64,000 bases of DNA from the NCBI GenBank assembly GCA_003669585.1, contig QWOQ01000007.1:42694-106693 (forward strand), given 5' to 3'. Source of the stretch: Planctomycetota bacterium (GTDB lineage Bacteria; Planctomycetota; Planctomycetia; Pirellulales; UBA1268). Each line of letters opens with the position of its first letter. Position 1 is the stretch's first letter. This document shows, piece after piece, positions 29,079 through 37,897 of the stretch. The notes beneath the pieces are model-generated. The model ran no database searches. It worked only from the letters and a program-made list of their open reading frames with translations, and was not told the DNA's origin. A program made the position numbers and the translations under genes.

Positions 29079-29583
29079 GATTGCCTTTTCTTTGCTTCCT
29101 CCGGGTCAGTCAAAGTGAACGTCCTGGGGCACGATCTCTACCTAGCGCCGTCACGGCGAAAGCTTTCAGGTCGCGAACCCAAAAGATAGCTTGTCAACGT
29201 CACTTCCGCAAACTTTGGGTGGTTCACTGCAAAGAAGAAGGGACAGGTCCATTTTATTGACGCGATTTCGAAGATTATAGCCGACACAGCCCTCCACGTG
29301 CTTACGCAACTGAACAGAAAGACCCGTGGGTGCGAAGAACACGTTCAGGGCGGCCAAATATCGTCGCACTGTCTTGTTTAATTCACCGTAGGCGTTGAGG
29401 CACTTGCTGGGGCCGTCCACTGATTTGTCTCGCCACATGCCCGGCCACAGGATCTCCAACACCCTGTTCGGCATCGTCGGGGTCAAAATCCAAAAAAAGA
29501 TGCCGTAGGAGAGCCGACTCTTCTATATTTGGTGGATCAACAGGCAATCTAGTGCTTGTGTTGCCGCTTTCCCCCACTACGGA
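29079..29583. other. Intergenic stretch upstream of the giant gene
   Basis: 505 bp with no convincing gene. It must hold the promoter of the giant gene (transcribed leftward from here) and contains one REP-like repeat copy at 29181-29265. A 106-codon minus-strand ORF (29166-29486) runs through the repeat, resembles no family and is probably not a gene. Confidence 0.5.
29181..29265 (+). repeat. REP-like repeat copy 1 (related to the Y1 transposase ends)
   Basis: Contains AAAAGATAGCTTGTCAACGT with CACTTCCGCAA, then GCAAAGAAGAAGGGACAGGT with CCATTTTATTGACGCG. Both segments occur in the same order at 32775-32836, and the second also occurs, inverted, at 33175-33213. Confidence 0.65.
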
Positions 29584-30115
29584 TCATTGGAGCACTTCCA
29601 ATGCTCCATTTACGTCGACGAGTGGTGAATCTAGGAGGTACGACGTGGCGGCTTCGACGGTCATTGTGCTAGCGTCGAGATTCGCAGCCCCTGTTGTCGA
29701 ATCGATTAAGCTCTCCCGTACTATCGCTTGCACCCCGATTGTACTATTCAGTACTGCAATACTATCAAACTGAGTTCCAGTAATATTTGTTAATGTGTCG
29801 ATAATATTAGTTGAATTGTCAAAATTTTTTTCACTTACCACGCCGTATTTTACCAATAAGTCGTGGAGATCAGTACGTTTTCCTTCCCGGAACACGGTTT
29901 CGTTTGCATAGCCGATTTTGTAAGTGTCCGCGAAAAAAATCGCACCTGAATTGTATATCCGCTGATATATCGACACCCGTAATACTTTTTATGCTGGCTG
30001 TATAATAGCTCCAGGCAAGTCCGAAGACGTTTGAGGCCTTGAGTCCAAAGGTCGTGTCGAACCATTGGTTAGTTAATGTCTTTGTATGGTTTTTTGCACT
30101 CCAAAAGAAAGCCAT
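29584..30115 (-). pseudogene. AT-rich hypothetical ORF, split by a frameshift
   Basis: Two overlapping frames on the minus strand look like parts of one protein. An upstream part (30115 to about 29940) starts MAFFWSAKNHTKTLTNQWFD. A downstream part (about 29960 to 29584) reads FFADTYKIGYANETVFREGK through LLVKYGVVSEKNFDNST and ends DVNGALEVLQ. They are in different frames and meet near a T7 run (coding strand) around 29935. Base composition is markedly more AT-rich than the neighbouring giant gene, suggesting separate origin. I recognise no family. A sequencing indel in the homopolymer is as likely as true decay. Confidence 0.35.
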
Positions 30116-30240
30116 TTAAAGTCCTTTTTTGAGAAAATGCAGATGTCGTTGAAGAATTGAACGACGAGTACTTCGTCATTATCGCAGCAAGAACGTGCCC
30201 ACAAGGACAGTCCAACCATCTTCTCATGCTGTTCCATTGC

Positions 30241-30990
30241 TCATGGCGCGGGCTGCTTCGTGTGTACCTTCCAAGCCCACAACTGCTTCTGTGCGGTGCC
30301 GTTATCGCCGAGGTGGAACACGGCAGCCCCAGCGACCTTGAACTTGAATTTGTCGAACGGCGCGGCCTTCATCTTCTGCGCGAAATCAAGAGAGCCGACG
30401 CCCACCGTGACATGCGGGTTAAAGTTCTTGCCGCTGCGCTCAGCAACAAAAGCGTTGACGTATTTGAGCGTGGGTTCGTTGATGCCCGGATGCTCGGGCG
30501 TGGTCACGTACGCAGCCGCAGTGCCATCGGGCTCGGTGTAGGGTTCGACGACTTCAATAATCGCCTGCTGCAGCCGCAACAGCTGGGGCGTCGGATGAAT
30601 GACGATGCCGGCCAGGCCCATGTTGTCGAAATTGAGGTAGTAGTAGCCGGTTGCTTCCAGTTCCCAACCAGCTGGCTGCTCGCGATTCAAAACCCTTTCA
30701 ACCTCAGTATAAACCGCGTCGAGATCCCTGGTGCGGACATAACTCTGGAGGAGCGTGATGTGTGGATGATGCGTCGCGTCGAGCGCAAATCCCTGCGGGT
30801 TATTCTCGCGAAGCCGCGCGTTGGCTGCTTTCGCGCGCTCGATCATCGTCGGGTCGGGTAGCAGCAGCACATCAATGGCTGTGAGCTCATTGATCGCTGG
30901 TTCTGACGCGATGGACGGATTGGCCAGTGTCACAAGCATCGCAACCAAAAGCAGCGCCGCGAGACTGATTCGGAGTGGGCAATTGTGCAT
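30241..30990 (-). CDS. Secreted 2H phosphoesterase superfamily protein
   Basis: Start chosen at ATG 30990 (AGGA a few bases upstream; the longer frame to 31026 only adds 12 residues before the signal). The first 29 residues form a signal peptide (LRISLAALLLVAMLVTLANPSIAS). Two H-x-T/S signature motifs are visible: HPHITLLQ (about residues 75-82) and NPHVTVGVG (about 200). This pair defines the 2H fold of RNA 2'-5' ligase/cyclic phosphodiesterase-like enzymes that act on 2',3'-cyclic or 2'-5' phosphodiesters. Family members are usually cytoplasmic, so the export signal is notable. Substrate is unknown. It stands alone between AT-rich sequence and a gene-poor stretch. Confidence 0.8.
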   Translation of the reverse strand: MHNCPLRISLAALLLVAMLVTLANPSIASEPAINELTAIDVLLLPDPTMIERAKAANARLRENNPQGFALDATHHPHITLLQSYVRTRDLDAVYTEVERVLNREQPAGWELEATGYYYLNFDNMGLAGIVIHPTPQLLRLQQAIIEVVEPYTEPDGTAAAYVTTPEHPGINEPTLKYVNAFVAERSGKNFNPHVTVGVGSLDFAQKMKAAPFDKFKFKVAGAAVFHLGDNGTAQKQLWAWKVHTKQPAP

Positions 30991-31811
30991 AGTAATTCCT
31001 GCAACTCTGCCGCCTTGCCTAGGCACGACGGACTGCTTGTCAGATTAAAAAGTAAAGGGTAAAAACTGTTTCGAGTGTGCACTGCTCACACCTGTGGGTT
31101 CCACGGTATCATAATCCCGCCCGGTAAGAAAATTCTGAGTTGCGAATTTGCGGTGGAAATTATGGAGCATTAGTGATTGGTGACATCGGACGATGAGTTC
31201 TTGATCAGTCGTTCGTCGTGTCAAGCGGGTCACGGCGATCTTGGCGAACCAGTTTGCGATTTACACGACAGTCGGCGCGGACGAGTTCTGAATGGCTGTG
31301 GGAGCGAATAGGAATCGGCGGATCCACGTGGCTCACCGCGGGCACAAATGGATCGACCATTTTTTTGTTGGTCTTGTGTATCCTGTTCCCGAATACACTT
31401 TATGGACAAACGGGGCCTTTGATCAGTAAATTACTGACTTCGATGACCCGCGTTTCAGTCTGCCAAAGTTGAAATACGCATAAAGCATTTTTATCAAGCG
31501 ACTTGCGTCATCGAAAAAGGCGGGTGCTTTTTCAGGTAGTTATGAAGAGAGTCCCTTCCGGGGAGGGTACTGGATAGGGAATTCAATTCGCTCGACGCAC
31601 AAGGATAGCCCGGTCAACGGCACTTCTGGCAAGCGTTGGAAGGTTGACGAGCTGCCGAGTGGGTGAAGGTTGAGGCCATTCACGGCACGTCGGGCTGTGC
31701 CGTCAAAGCTTCTCCCCAAAGCCTCAAAAACAGGAGGTTTTCGTATGGGAAAAGTACACGGAGGACTTTTTCACGGGCAGCTGGGCGAGCCGGGATGGGG
31801 CAGACGCGGGT
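30991..31811. other. Gene-poor stretch between the 2H phosphoesterase and MOSC genes
   Basis: About 820 bp in which I see no supported gene. Short ORFs present (for example 31045-31233, 31218-31472, 31663-31872) match nothing and have no good start signals. It carries a partial REP-like repeat at 31601-31640. Confidence 0.5.
31601..31640 (+). repeat. REP-like repeat copy 2 (partial)
   Basis: AAGGATAGCCCGGTCAACGG followed by CACTTCTGGCAAGCG resembles the first segment of the repeat at 29181 and 32775 (consensus GATAGCxTTGTCAACGGCAC plus TTC). The second segment (GACAGGTCCATT) is missing here. Confidence 0.5.
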
Positions 31812-32660
31812 TCATTGGACGGCGACCGCATCGCCACGACAAATACTGCCGGGGCAAATGACTCGTGCATAAACGCCGACGCTGGGCAAGGACCGGCCGG
31901 CGAACGGCACGTGAACGGTGTTCCGCACTATGGCATTCCGAAAAATGCCTGGGTCCTTGGGTAGGTCTCCTTGGGCAAGCGTTGTCATCACGCAGCGGGG
32001 GCACGGATCGCTGATGTGGAGCCGTACGCTCTCCCCGAGAGTGAGGATTTTTCCAATCCAGTCGTTCTCGACAAACCCTCTGAGGCCTGCCGTATCGACT
32101 ACTATGTTGGGGCGAAAACGCCGAACCTCGAAACGTCCTTCCGGATAGCATGCCCGCAGGCTATCGAGCGTTGCGGTACTCACAATATGGACCGTGGCGT
32201 AATCGAAAAATGAGCCGGGCGGTGCATCACCAGCCATGGCTTCGGCTGTGATCTCATTGCTGCCGCCCGCGTGCTCAGGCCAATACTGCTCTAAAAATGC
32301 CTTTTCCGGGGCGGCCTGTTTCAGCGTCACCGAACGCGCCAGCGATTTCGACAACTGGTCGTCGATGTCGGCGTCGTCGCTTCGCAGCACACGGCCGTCG
32401 GGCAGCGCAATCGAAGTTGGCGGCAGAGCTCCCTCGGTGGGCGGTGTGGTATAGGCAGCGCGATACGCAAACAACTCCGGCCACTTGTTGGGATTCTTGG
32501 CACTGACCACCTTGCCGGTTTCGTGATCCACCAAGGCGTGTGCGCGATCGCCGAGCAGACCACGAGTGGTGACCTGGGAAGCATTGAGCTCCTCGCCCAG
32601 CATGGACTTGACTGGATATCTCCAAACGGTCGCGACGGTTCCCACGCACGTTGCACTCAT
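31812..32660 (-). CDS. MOSC domain-containing protein
   Basis: 282 aa. The N-terminal MOSC beta-barrel domain (VATVWRYPVKSMLGEELN ... GLLGDRAHALVD) is followed by the MOSC domain proper (FRPNIVVDT ... NDWIGKILTLGE ... DPCPRCVMTTLAQG). The cysteine pair near residues 219-222 includes the position that binds the molybdenum-cofactor sulfur in MOSC proteins such as YcbX and mARC. It is therefore probably a Moco-binding reductase acting on N-hydroxylated compounds or a sulfur carrier; electron partners are not encoded nearby. The length suits a stand-alone YcbX-like protein without its ferredoxin domain. Confidence 0.85.
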   Translation of the reverse strand: MSATCVGTVATVWRYPVKSMLGEELNASQVTTRGLLGDRAHALVDHETGKVVSAKNPNKWPELFAYRAAYTTPPTEGALPPTSIALPDGRVLRSDDADIDDQLSKSLARSVTLKQAAPEKAFLEQYWPEHAGGSNEITAEAMAGDAPPGSFFDYATVHIVSTATLDSLRACYPEGRFEVRRFRPNIVVDTAGLRGFVENDWIGKILTLGESVRLHISDPCPRCVMTTLAQGDLPKDPGIFRNAIVRNTVHVPFAGRSLPSVGVYARVICPGSICRGDAVAVQ

Positions 32661-32729
32661 GCTTCCGGTTCCTCGCTTCAGTTCGGCGGCGCACGGGCTG
32701 TGGCCCTGCTCCGTCTTTGAGGAGACCCT

Positions 32730-33185
32730 CTATGACTTCAGGCAGAACTGCACAGGCCGATCATTTCGGAAGAGAAAAGATAGCATTGTCAACGGCACTT
32801 CCACAAGCGACGGGAAAAGAAGGACAGGTCCATTCAATCGTCCGATCGGAAACGACTTGAAGCGAGCTTGATACAAGTGCCCTTCGCCGACGACATTTCG
32901 AGGCTTTTGCCAGCGTTTGACATGAGTCACCGATAACCACTGCATGAAGAGGCCTAGATCCTCGTCTCCTTCGGGCGACATAACGAAATGCCAATGATTG
33001 GGCATCAAGCAACAACCGCAGATGCGCATCGGACACTTGTTCAAGGTCTCCGTGATGATGCGTTCAATCGCGTCATAATCGGCCTGGGTCTCGAACAACT
33101 GCCGTCGTTTAACACCCCGATTGAGCACATGAAAAACCATTACGCCTAGTGCCACTCTTGCTTTGCGTGGCATGATGCGCGTCAA
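32730..33185 (-). pseudogene. REP-associated tyrosine (Y1) transposase, 3'-truncated
   Basis: The first about 105 residues match the IS200-like Y1/RAYT family: VFHVLNRGVKRRQLFETQAD, then MPNHWHFVMSPEGDEDLG with the HUH motif (H-W-H), then VGEGHLYQARFKSFP with the catalytic Tyr. After FKSFP the frame jumps directly into the element's own 3' repeat (GRLNGPVLLFPSLVEVP is translated repeat). The usual C-terminal portion, which would bring the protein to about 200-230 aa, is missing. An internal deletion has therefore joined the catalytic core to the terminal repeat. Activity is unlikely. Confidence 0.8.
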
Positions 33186-33213
33186 TAAATGGACCTGTCA
33201 CCTTTCTTTGCTC
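32775..33213 (-). mobile_element. Deleted RAYT element bounded by inverted GACAGGTCC repeats
   Basis: The truncated Y1 transposase gene is bracketed by GACAGGTCCATT at 32822-32833 and its inverse AATGGACCTGTC at 33188-33199. Flanking sequence (AAAGATAGC...CAACGGCACTTCC at 32777-32802; TTTCTTTGCTC at 33202-33213) belongs to the same repeat family found at 29181-29265. This is the layout of a REP/RAYT unit with its non-autonomous copies nearby. Confidence 0.6.
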
Positions 33214-33250
33214 GCCAACCGCCCGAGAACGGATGGTTATCCAAGGTCAG

Positions 33251-33325
<75 letters not shown>

Positions 33326-33486
33326 AAATATTCGCAACACCGTGAAGGCTCTCGCCTTCACGGCCCGCGACCGTCACACTATTGCAGAACCTCGCCAGCA
33401 CTTCAACATGAACTCGCTTCCCCACTGCTTCGCCTCTCAATCTCCTCTATACAAAGGCTACAACTCATAGCCGAACGCGTGCCACT

Positions 33487-34500
33487 ATGACTCCATCAGC
33501 GATTCCTCCAGCCACTTTTGCTTCGTCGCCCACCTCGCAGACACACGCCGTTTCGTTCTCCGACAGGCTCGTCGCAGCCATTGCGGATCGCGGCACTCCT
33601 GCCTGCATCGGCCTCGATCCTAAACGCGATGCCCTGCCCCCTGCCCTCGGCGCTGCATCCATCACCAATCCAAAAGAACTCGCTGCACTGTTTACTCGAT
33701 TTTGCTGCGATGTCATCGATGCGGTCGCACCGCTTGTGCCCATCGTGAAACCCCAACTGGCCTGTTTTGAGGCTATCGGCCCGCACGGCATGGCGGCGCT
33801 TGCCGAAGTGATTGCCCACGCACACGCAAAACATTTACTCGTTCTGGCAGATGGCAAACGCAGCGACATTGGATCGACGGCCGAAGCCTATGCCGACGGT
33901 TGGCTGGCTGGCCCGTGGGGTGCCGATGCGCTCACCGTCAATCCCTACCTCGGCCTGGACTCCATCGAACCATTTGTAAAAGTTGCCGCCGCGCGGAATG
34001 CAGGCCTCTTTATCCTCGTCAAAACATCCAACCCCGGCAGTAAGGATTTCCAGGACCTCGAATCAGACAGTCGTACCATCTACGAACATGTGGCCGCCGG
34101 TGTCGAACAACTGGCCATACGCACCGCTAGCAGTGCGGCAGTCGGCCACACTGCCTATGGCGCTGTTGGGGCCGTTGTCGGTGCGACGTGGCCGAGGCAG
34201 CTCGACACTCTTCGCGCTGCAATGCCGCACACGTGGATCCTCGTGCCTGGCTTCGGTCGGCAAGGCGGCCGCGCCGCCGACGTGCGGAGCGCGTTTCATC
34301 CCGATGGGCTCGGAGCGATCGTCGTCAGCGCTCGCGACGTGATCTATGGCCACTTGCGACCCGAGATGAATGCCGGGCTCACCGACGGCCAGTGGCAGAC
34401 GGCCGTCCACCGGGCCTGCTGCGACATGATTGATCGACTGGCGTCAGAGACGCCTGCCGGCAAGCTGAAGGCCTCGGCTCACACAGCGAGCAAGCCGTAG
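33487..34500 (+). CDS. pyrF: Orotidine 5'-phosphate decarboxylase (type 2)
   Basis: 337 aa with the OMP decarboxylase signatures: ACIGLDPKRDALP near residue 38, KPQLACFEAIGP near 90, and the catalytic LVLADGKRSDIGSTAEAYAD near residue 118-137 (Asp-x-Lys-x-x-Asp-Ile). Then come TVNPYLGLDSIEPFV and the C-terminal phosphate-binding PGFGRQGG. It converts OMP to UMP in the last step of pyrimidine synthesis, in the cytoplasm. The length and the ADGKRxDIxxT spacing indicate the longer type 2 (mycobacterial-like) form. A tRNA-Pro lies upstream on the other strand; the downstream gene is convergent. Confidence 0.95.
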   Translation: MTPSAIPPATFASSPTSQTHAVSFSDRLVAAIADRGTPACIGLDPKRDALPPALGAASITNPKELAALFTRFCCDVIDAVAPLVPIVKPQLACFEAIGPHGMAALAEVIAHAHAKHLLVLADGKRSDIGSTAEAYADGWLAGPWGADALTVNPYLGLDSIEPFVKVAAARNAGLFILVKTSNPGSKDFQDLESDSRTIYEHVAAGVEQLAIRTASSAAVGHTAYGAVGAVVGATWPRQLDTLRAAMPHTWILVPGFGRQGGRAADVRSAFHPDGLGAIVVSARDVIYGHLRPEMNAGLTDGQWQTAVHRACCDMIDRLASETPAGKLKASAHTASKP

Positions 34501-34563
34501 GTGGCATCGCGATTCACGCGTCGGCAACAACCGGCCCAAGCACCACCGGCCCAGCACAACCGG

Positions 34564-36216
34564 CTACGCACGTGCCGGGATGATGAGCTGCAAAATCAAC
34601 GGCAGTAGTTGCTTCTTCCGGCTCACGATATTCTTGAGGGAGTAAAGACTGCGATCCAGACGCGGATAGTTGATGTCGTCCCAGGCCGCCGACTCCTTCG
34701 ATAAGAGGAGGAGTGATCCGTTGGTCATGACATCGGTCACTAAAAGCGCTGCAAAATCTAGCCGCTGCTGCTTTGCAAAATGCTCCAGCGCGGCGCGCAG
34801 TTCGTCTTTTCGCTCCCAGAACAAGTCGAAGCCTGTCTCCTCGATCTGCGATATCGAAAACCGCACGGCGTGTTCGGTGAACTCCTTGCAGTCCTCGCTA
34901 ATCACTTCTGCAGGCGTGCTGGACCGCAGGGCCGAGCCGATCTCAAAAAACTCCTTGGCATACTGCTCCAGATCGACTTCGCACAATGTTGTTAACCAGG
35001 CAAGCATATTGCGATCGATATCGGTGGTTGTCGGCGATCGCAGCGAGAGTGTGTCGGAGATGATTCCCGATGCCATGCAAAGCGCCACGCCCGGCGAGGG
35101 AGTGATTCCTGCCCCGCGAAACTGCCGTGCAACCAGCGTGCAGGTCGATCCGACCGGCTCGTTGATAAACCGAATCGGCTGCTGCGATTTCAGCCCGCCG
35201 CCGATGCGATGGTGATCCAGCACCTCCACAATCTCTGCCTCATCTGCGCCGGTGACGGCCTGTCCGAGTTCGTTGTGATCCACGAGCACGATCTGCGGCT
35301 TGGGGGGATGGATGAGGTCTGACTGAAACGACATGCCCACGAGCACGCCCTCGTCTGTGACGACCGGAAACACTGGCTGCGACGACCGCTCCACCACGGC
35401 CCGCGCGTTGGTCACGGTAGACTTGGCTAAGACTGTGATGAAATCAGTGCCAACCGCAGGGTCGATAAACTGTGCCGACTTGAGCCGCATCGTCGTGTTG
35501 ACGGTGTCGAATGGGCTTAAGATCACCGACACATTCTTCGCACGGGCGAGCTCTATCATTCCAGCAGAGAGCGAGAATCCGCCGGTGATCACCAGCACCC
35601 GCACGCCTTGTTCGATGGCGGGCAACTGAATTGTAGGCCGATCTCCGCACACCACGAGTAGCCGTTCGCTCGGAAGCTGCCGCATGCGCTCCGTGAACCC
35701 CTCCGCACTCATCGCCCCCACCATTGCCAGGAAATCGTCCCGCTGATCCGGGTGGCTCACGTGCTGAAAACTACCGCCCAAAACGTCGCAGATCTTCTGC
35801 AAACTCGACGACACCATTCGGGCCTTAGTGGGGTTGTTTTCATCGTGAAAAAACAGCTCCAATAAGTGCAGCGCCGACAGTAGCCCAACCACTCGCCGGT
35901 TGGCATCAACCACCGGAATGGCGCGTAAATCTCGCGTCTTCATCCGTTCGAACGCCTCATGAAACGTGTCGCCAAACGAGGCTGTCACGGTGTCGGGGTT
36001 GCAGACGTCCTCCACCTGCGGTCGCACATCCATGACGATTTTTGGAGCCGGCAGCCCGGCCCGCCGCAACACGTATTCGGTTCGCTTGTTGGGCGGCCCG
36101 CAGCAGGCGGCCTGTGCGTCTGGCCGAGTTGTCTTTTGCAGCAGATCGGCATAGGCGATCGCAGAACAGATCGCATCAGTGTCGGGGTTGCGATGCCCAA
36201 AAACGCGTAGGCTCAT
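34564..36216 (-). CDS. ppaC: Manganese-dependent (family II) inorganic pyrophosphatase with CBS and DRTGG domains
   Basis: 550 aa from ATG 36216 (GAGGG a few bases upstream; the longer frame to 36348 would overlap ndk). The DHH-type N-terminus shows GHRNPDTDAICSAIAYADLL with metal ligands His8, Asp12 and Asp14. The core is split by regulatory domains: CBS (about 65-115, LRAIPVVDANRRVVGLLS), a DRTGG region, and a second CBS (FPVVTDEGVLVGMS). The DHH core resumes with VDHNELGQAV and EVLDHHRIGG, and the C-terminal DHHA2 domain follows. It hydrolyses PPi to phosphate. In studied CBS-PPases AMP inhibits and ATP or diadenosine polyphosphates activate. It starts 7 bp after ndk ends, so the two are almost certainly one operon. 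Confidence 0.92.
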   Translation of the reverse strand: MSLRVFGHRNPDTDAICSAIAYADLLQKTTRPDAQAACCGPPNKRTEYVLRRAGLPAPKIVMDVRPQVEDVCNPDTVTASFGDTFHEAFERMKTRDLRAIPVVDANRRVVGLLSALHLLELFFHDENNPTKARMVSSSLQKICDVLGGSFQHVSHPDQRDDFLAMVGAMSAEGFTERMRQLPSERLLVVCGDRPTIQLPAIEQGVRVLVITGGFSLSAGMIELARAKNVSVILSPFDTVNTTMRLKSAQFIDPAVGTDFITVLAKSTVTNARAVVERSSQPVFPVVTDEGVLVGMSFQSDLIHPPKPQIVLVDHNELGQAVTGADEAEIVEVLDHHRIGGGLKSQQPIRFINEPVGSTCTLVARQFRGAGITPSPGVALCMASGIISDTLSLRSPTTTDIDRNMLAWLTTLCEVDLEQYAKEFFEIGSALRSSTPAEVISEDCKEFTEHAVRFSISQIEETGFDLFWERKDELRAALEHFAKQQRLDFAALLVTDVMTNGSLLLLSKESAAWDDINYPRLDRSLYSLKNIVSRKKQLLPLILQLIIPARA

Positions 36217-36223
36217 GGATCCC

Positions 36224-36685
36224 TCAAGCCTCGCTGGGCGCCTGCAGCCAGCAGGCCAGAGCGGGATCCCAATCGTGCATATCTGATGGTGTGAAATAGA
36301 TCGCAATCTCACGACCTGACGACTCCACTGAATCAGAGGCATGCACAAGATTCATCTGACGACTGGAGCTATAGTCTCCGCGAATCGTTCCCGCTGCCGC
36401 CTTGAGTCCACTGGTGGCACCGACCATCTCTCGCACAACTCTCACCACTTCTGGCCCTTCGAGCACGCAGGCGACCACCGGTGACGCTGTGATGAATGCC
36501 TCGAGTCCAGGATAAAAAGTTTTTTCGAGATGCTCTGCGTAGTGTTTTTTTGCAACCTCTGGCGTCACTCGCAACATTTTCATTGCTACCAGTCGCAACC
36601 CTTTTTCTTCAAAACGAGAAATGATTCGCCCAATAAGCCCCCGCTCAGTGCAGTCGGGTTTCAACAGAATAAATGTACGTTCCAT
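36224..36685 (-). CDS. ndk: Nucleoside diphosphate kinase
   Basis: 153 aa, normal length. ERTFILLKPDCTERGLIGRI carries the nucleotide-binding lysine, and NLVHASDSVESSGREIAIYF carries the phosphohistidine (His115) and the conserved Ser/Glu. It transfers the gamma phosphate from ATP to other (d)NDPs. AAGG sits just before the ATG. It is first in a two-gene unit with the CBS pyrophosphatase, linking NTP balance with PPi removal. Confidence 0.96.
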   Translation of the reverse strand: MERTFILLKPDCTERGLIGRIISRFEEKGLRLVAMKMLRVTPEVAKKHYAEHLEKTFYPGLEAFITASPVVACVLEGPEVVRVVREMVGATSGLKAAAGTIRGDYSSSRQMNLVHASDSVESSGREIAIYFTPSDMHDWDPALACWLQAPSEA

Positions 36686-36975
36686 TTGCCTTGCTTCTCT
36701 TTACGCTTTAAAAAATCTCGCCACCGTCGACACGAAGACTGGGTATCGATTGCCTGTCGTTCTCATCTGGAAAGCTTTCCATCATATCTAACAACGTCAC
36801 ACTGGACAGATGATAATCAACTCGGACAACCCTAGACATAGGCACCTTTGTTTTGAGGGTGGGAGTCTATGGCTTTTGAAAGTTTCTTCTAGAGCAAATC
36901 CCGATTGACGCTAACCGGGCAGCTCCCTAATGTCCTCACTCGCGTATTCATCAACTCACACGCAGTTCACCAGAG

Positions 36976-37872
36976 ATGCCGGATTTTTCCATGCATCAGC
37001 CCACGTTCATTTCTCATGCTGTGTGTTCGCTCGGCTGGGCCTTTGCGATTGCCATTCTGGCAACACCACGTGCACAGGCGCAGTCCAATCCAACGGTCAC
37101 TCAACCGAATGTCCCACGCCTCATCGAACCAGAGCCACGGCGACATTCCGGCTTCAACACGCCCGCATCGATACGGCCAGTGCCGCTTCCACAAAATATC
37201 TCGCCCGATCTTCTCACTTCTTTTACGCGAGTGATCCAGCCTGTGCTACTCAATCGCTGTGCAGCAGGAGCGTGTCACGGCGGTCGCCAATCTCCTTTTC
37301 CACAACTCGATCGCAGCGGCATTCGAACGGCACCCTCGCGCGATGCCACGCTTCGCAATATTGCTTCGCTTCAGTCCAGAGGCATCCGGGGAACTGCTCC
37401 CTTGCTCGCTGCCGCTCGGAGTGAGCATCCCAACTCTGATTCACCAATTCCCCTCTCGGCGCGACAGGCATTGGTGCTCGAAATGTGGCTCTCGCGAGCA
37501 CTTGTTCTTGATGATCCATCGAGCGCGTTGACCGTTTCAGGCGTTGAGCAGAATTCTTCTCCTCACGCTGGACTCAATAATCGTGCACCACACATTCTGC
37601 CTCCACACAACGATCACTTCTTGAACTCTGTGAATCACGGGGTACCAGTTGCCCCATTGCCTCTCGATATTTCCATTCATCCGAGAACGCTCCCGTCTGG
37701 AAAATCAGACGCTATGCCTGTGCCATTGCAGGTGCGTCAGCCAAATCGTTTTCGTGCGATGCTTGAGGAGGCAAATAATCCCATGCCCCTGTGGCCACCG
37801 CCACAGGAGCCCAAGGGCTTTCTTTTTCCGCTCGACAGTTTTCAGGACGATATCCCGAAAAAAAAGAACTGA
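36976..37872 (+). CDS. Secreted protein with planctomycete cytochrome-like CxxxxCH motif
   Basis: 298 aa. An N-terminal export signal (ISHAVCSLGWAFAIAILATP, then RAQAQS) precedes a low-complexity linker. Then comes FTRVIQPVLLNRCAAGACHG, where Cys95-x4-Cys-His resembles the heme motif of planctomycete PSCyt1-type domains, which begin with a similar 'xxVxPxLxxxCxxCH' pattern. A hydrophobic segment ALVLEMWLSRALVLDD follows, and the C-terminal half is Pro/His-rich and probably disordered. Whether heme is bound is uncertain because the spacing is CxxxxCH, not CxxCH. No respiratory genes adjoin it. Confidence 0.6.
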   Translation: MPDFSMHQPTFISHAVCSLGWAFAIAILATPRAQAQSNPTVTQPNVPRLIEPEPRRHSGFNTPASIRPVPLPQNISPDLLTSFTRVIQPVLLNRCAAGACHGGRQSPFPQLDRSGIRTAPSRDATLRNIASLQSRGIRGTAPLLAAARSEHPNSDSPIPLSARQALVLEMWLSRALVLDDPSSALTVSGVEQNSSPHAGLNNRAPHILPPHNDHFLNSVNHGVPVAPLPLDISIHPRTLPSGKSDAMPVPLQVRQPNRFRAMLEEANNPMPLWPPPQEPKGFLFPLDSFQDDIPKKKN

Positions 37873-37897
37873 TCTCCTGGGACTTCTTCTACCATAG

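Noticed and set aside
29166..29486. 106-codon minus-strand ORF
   Set aside because: Partly translated REP-like repeat sequence, no family, no start signal; treated as noncoding.
31663..31872. Short plus-strand ORFs after the REP-like repeat
   Set aside because: They overlap the MOSC gene end in antisense, or lack any similarity or start signal.
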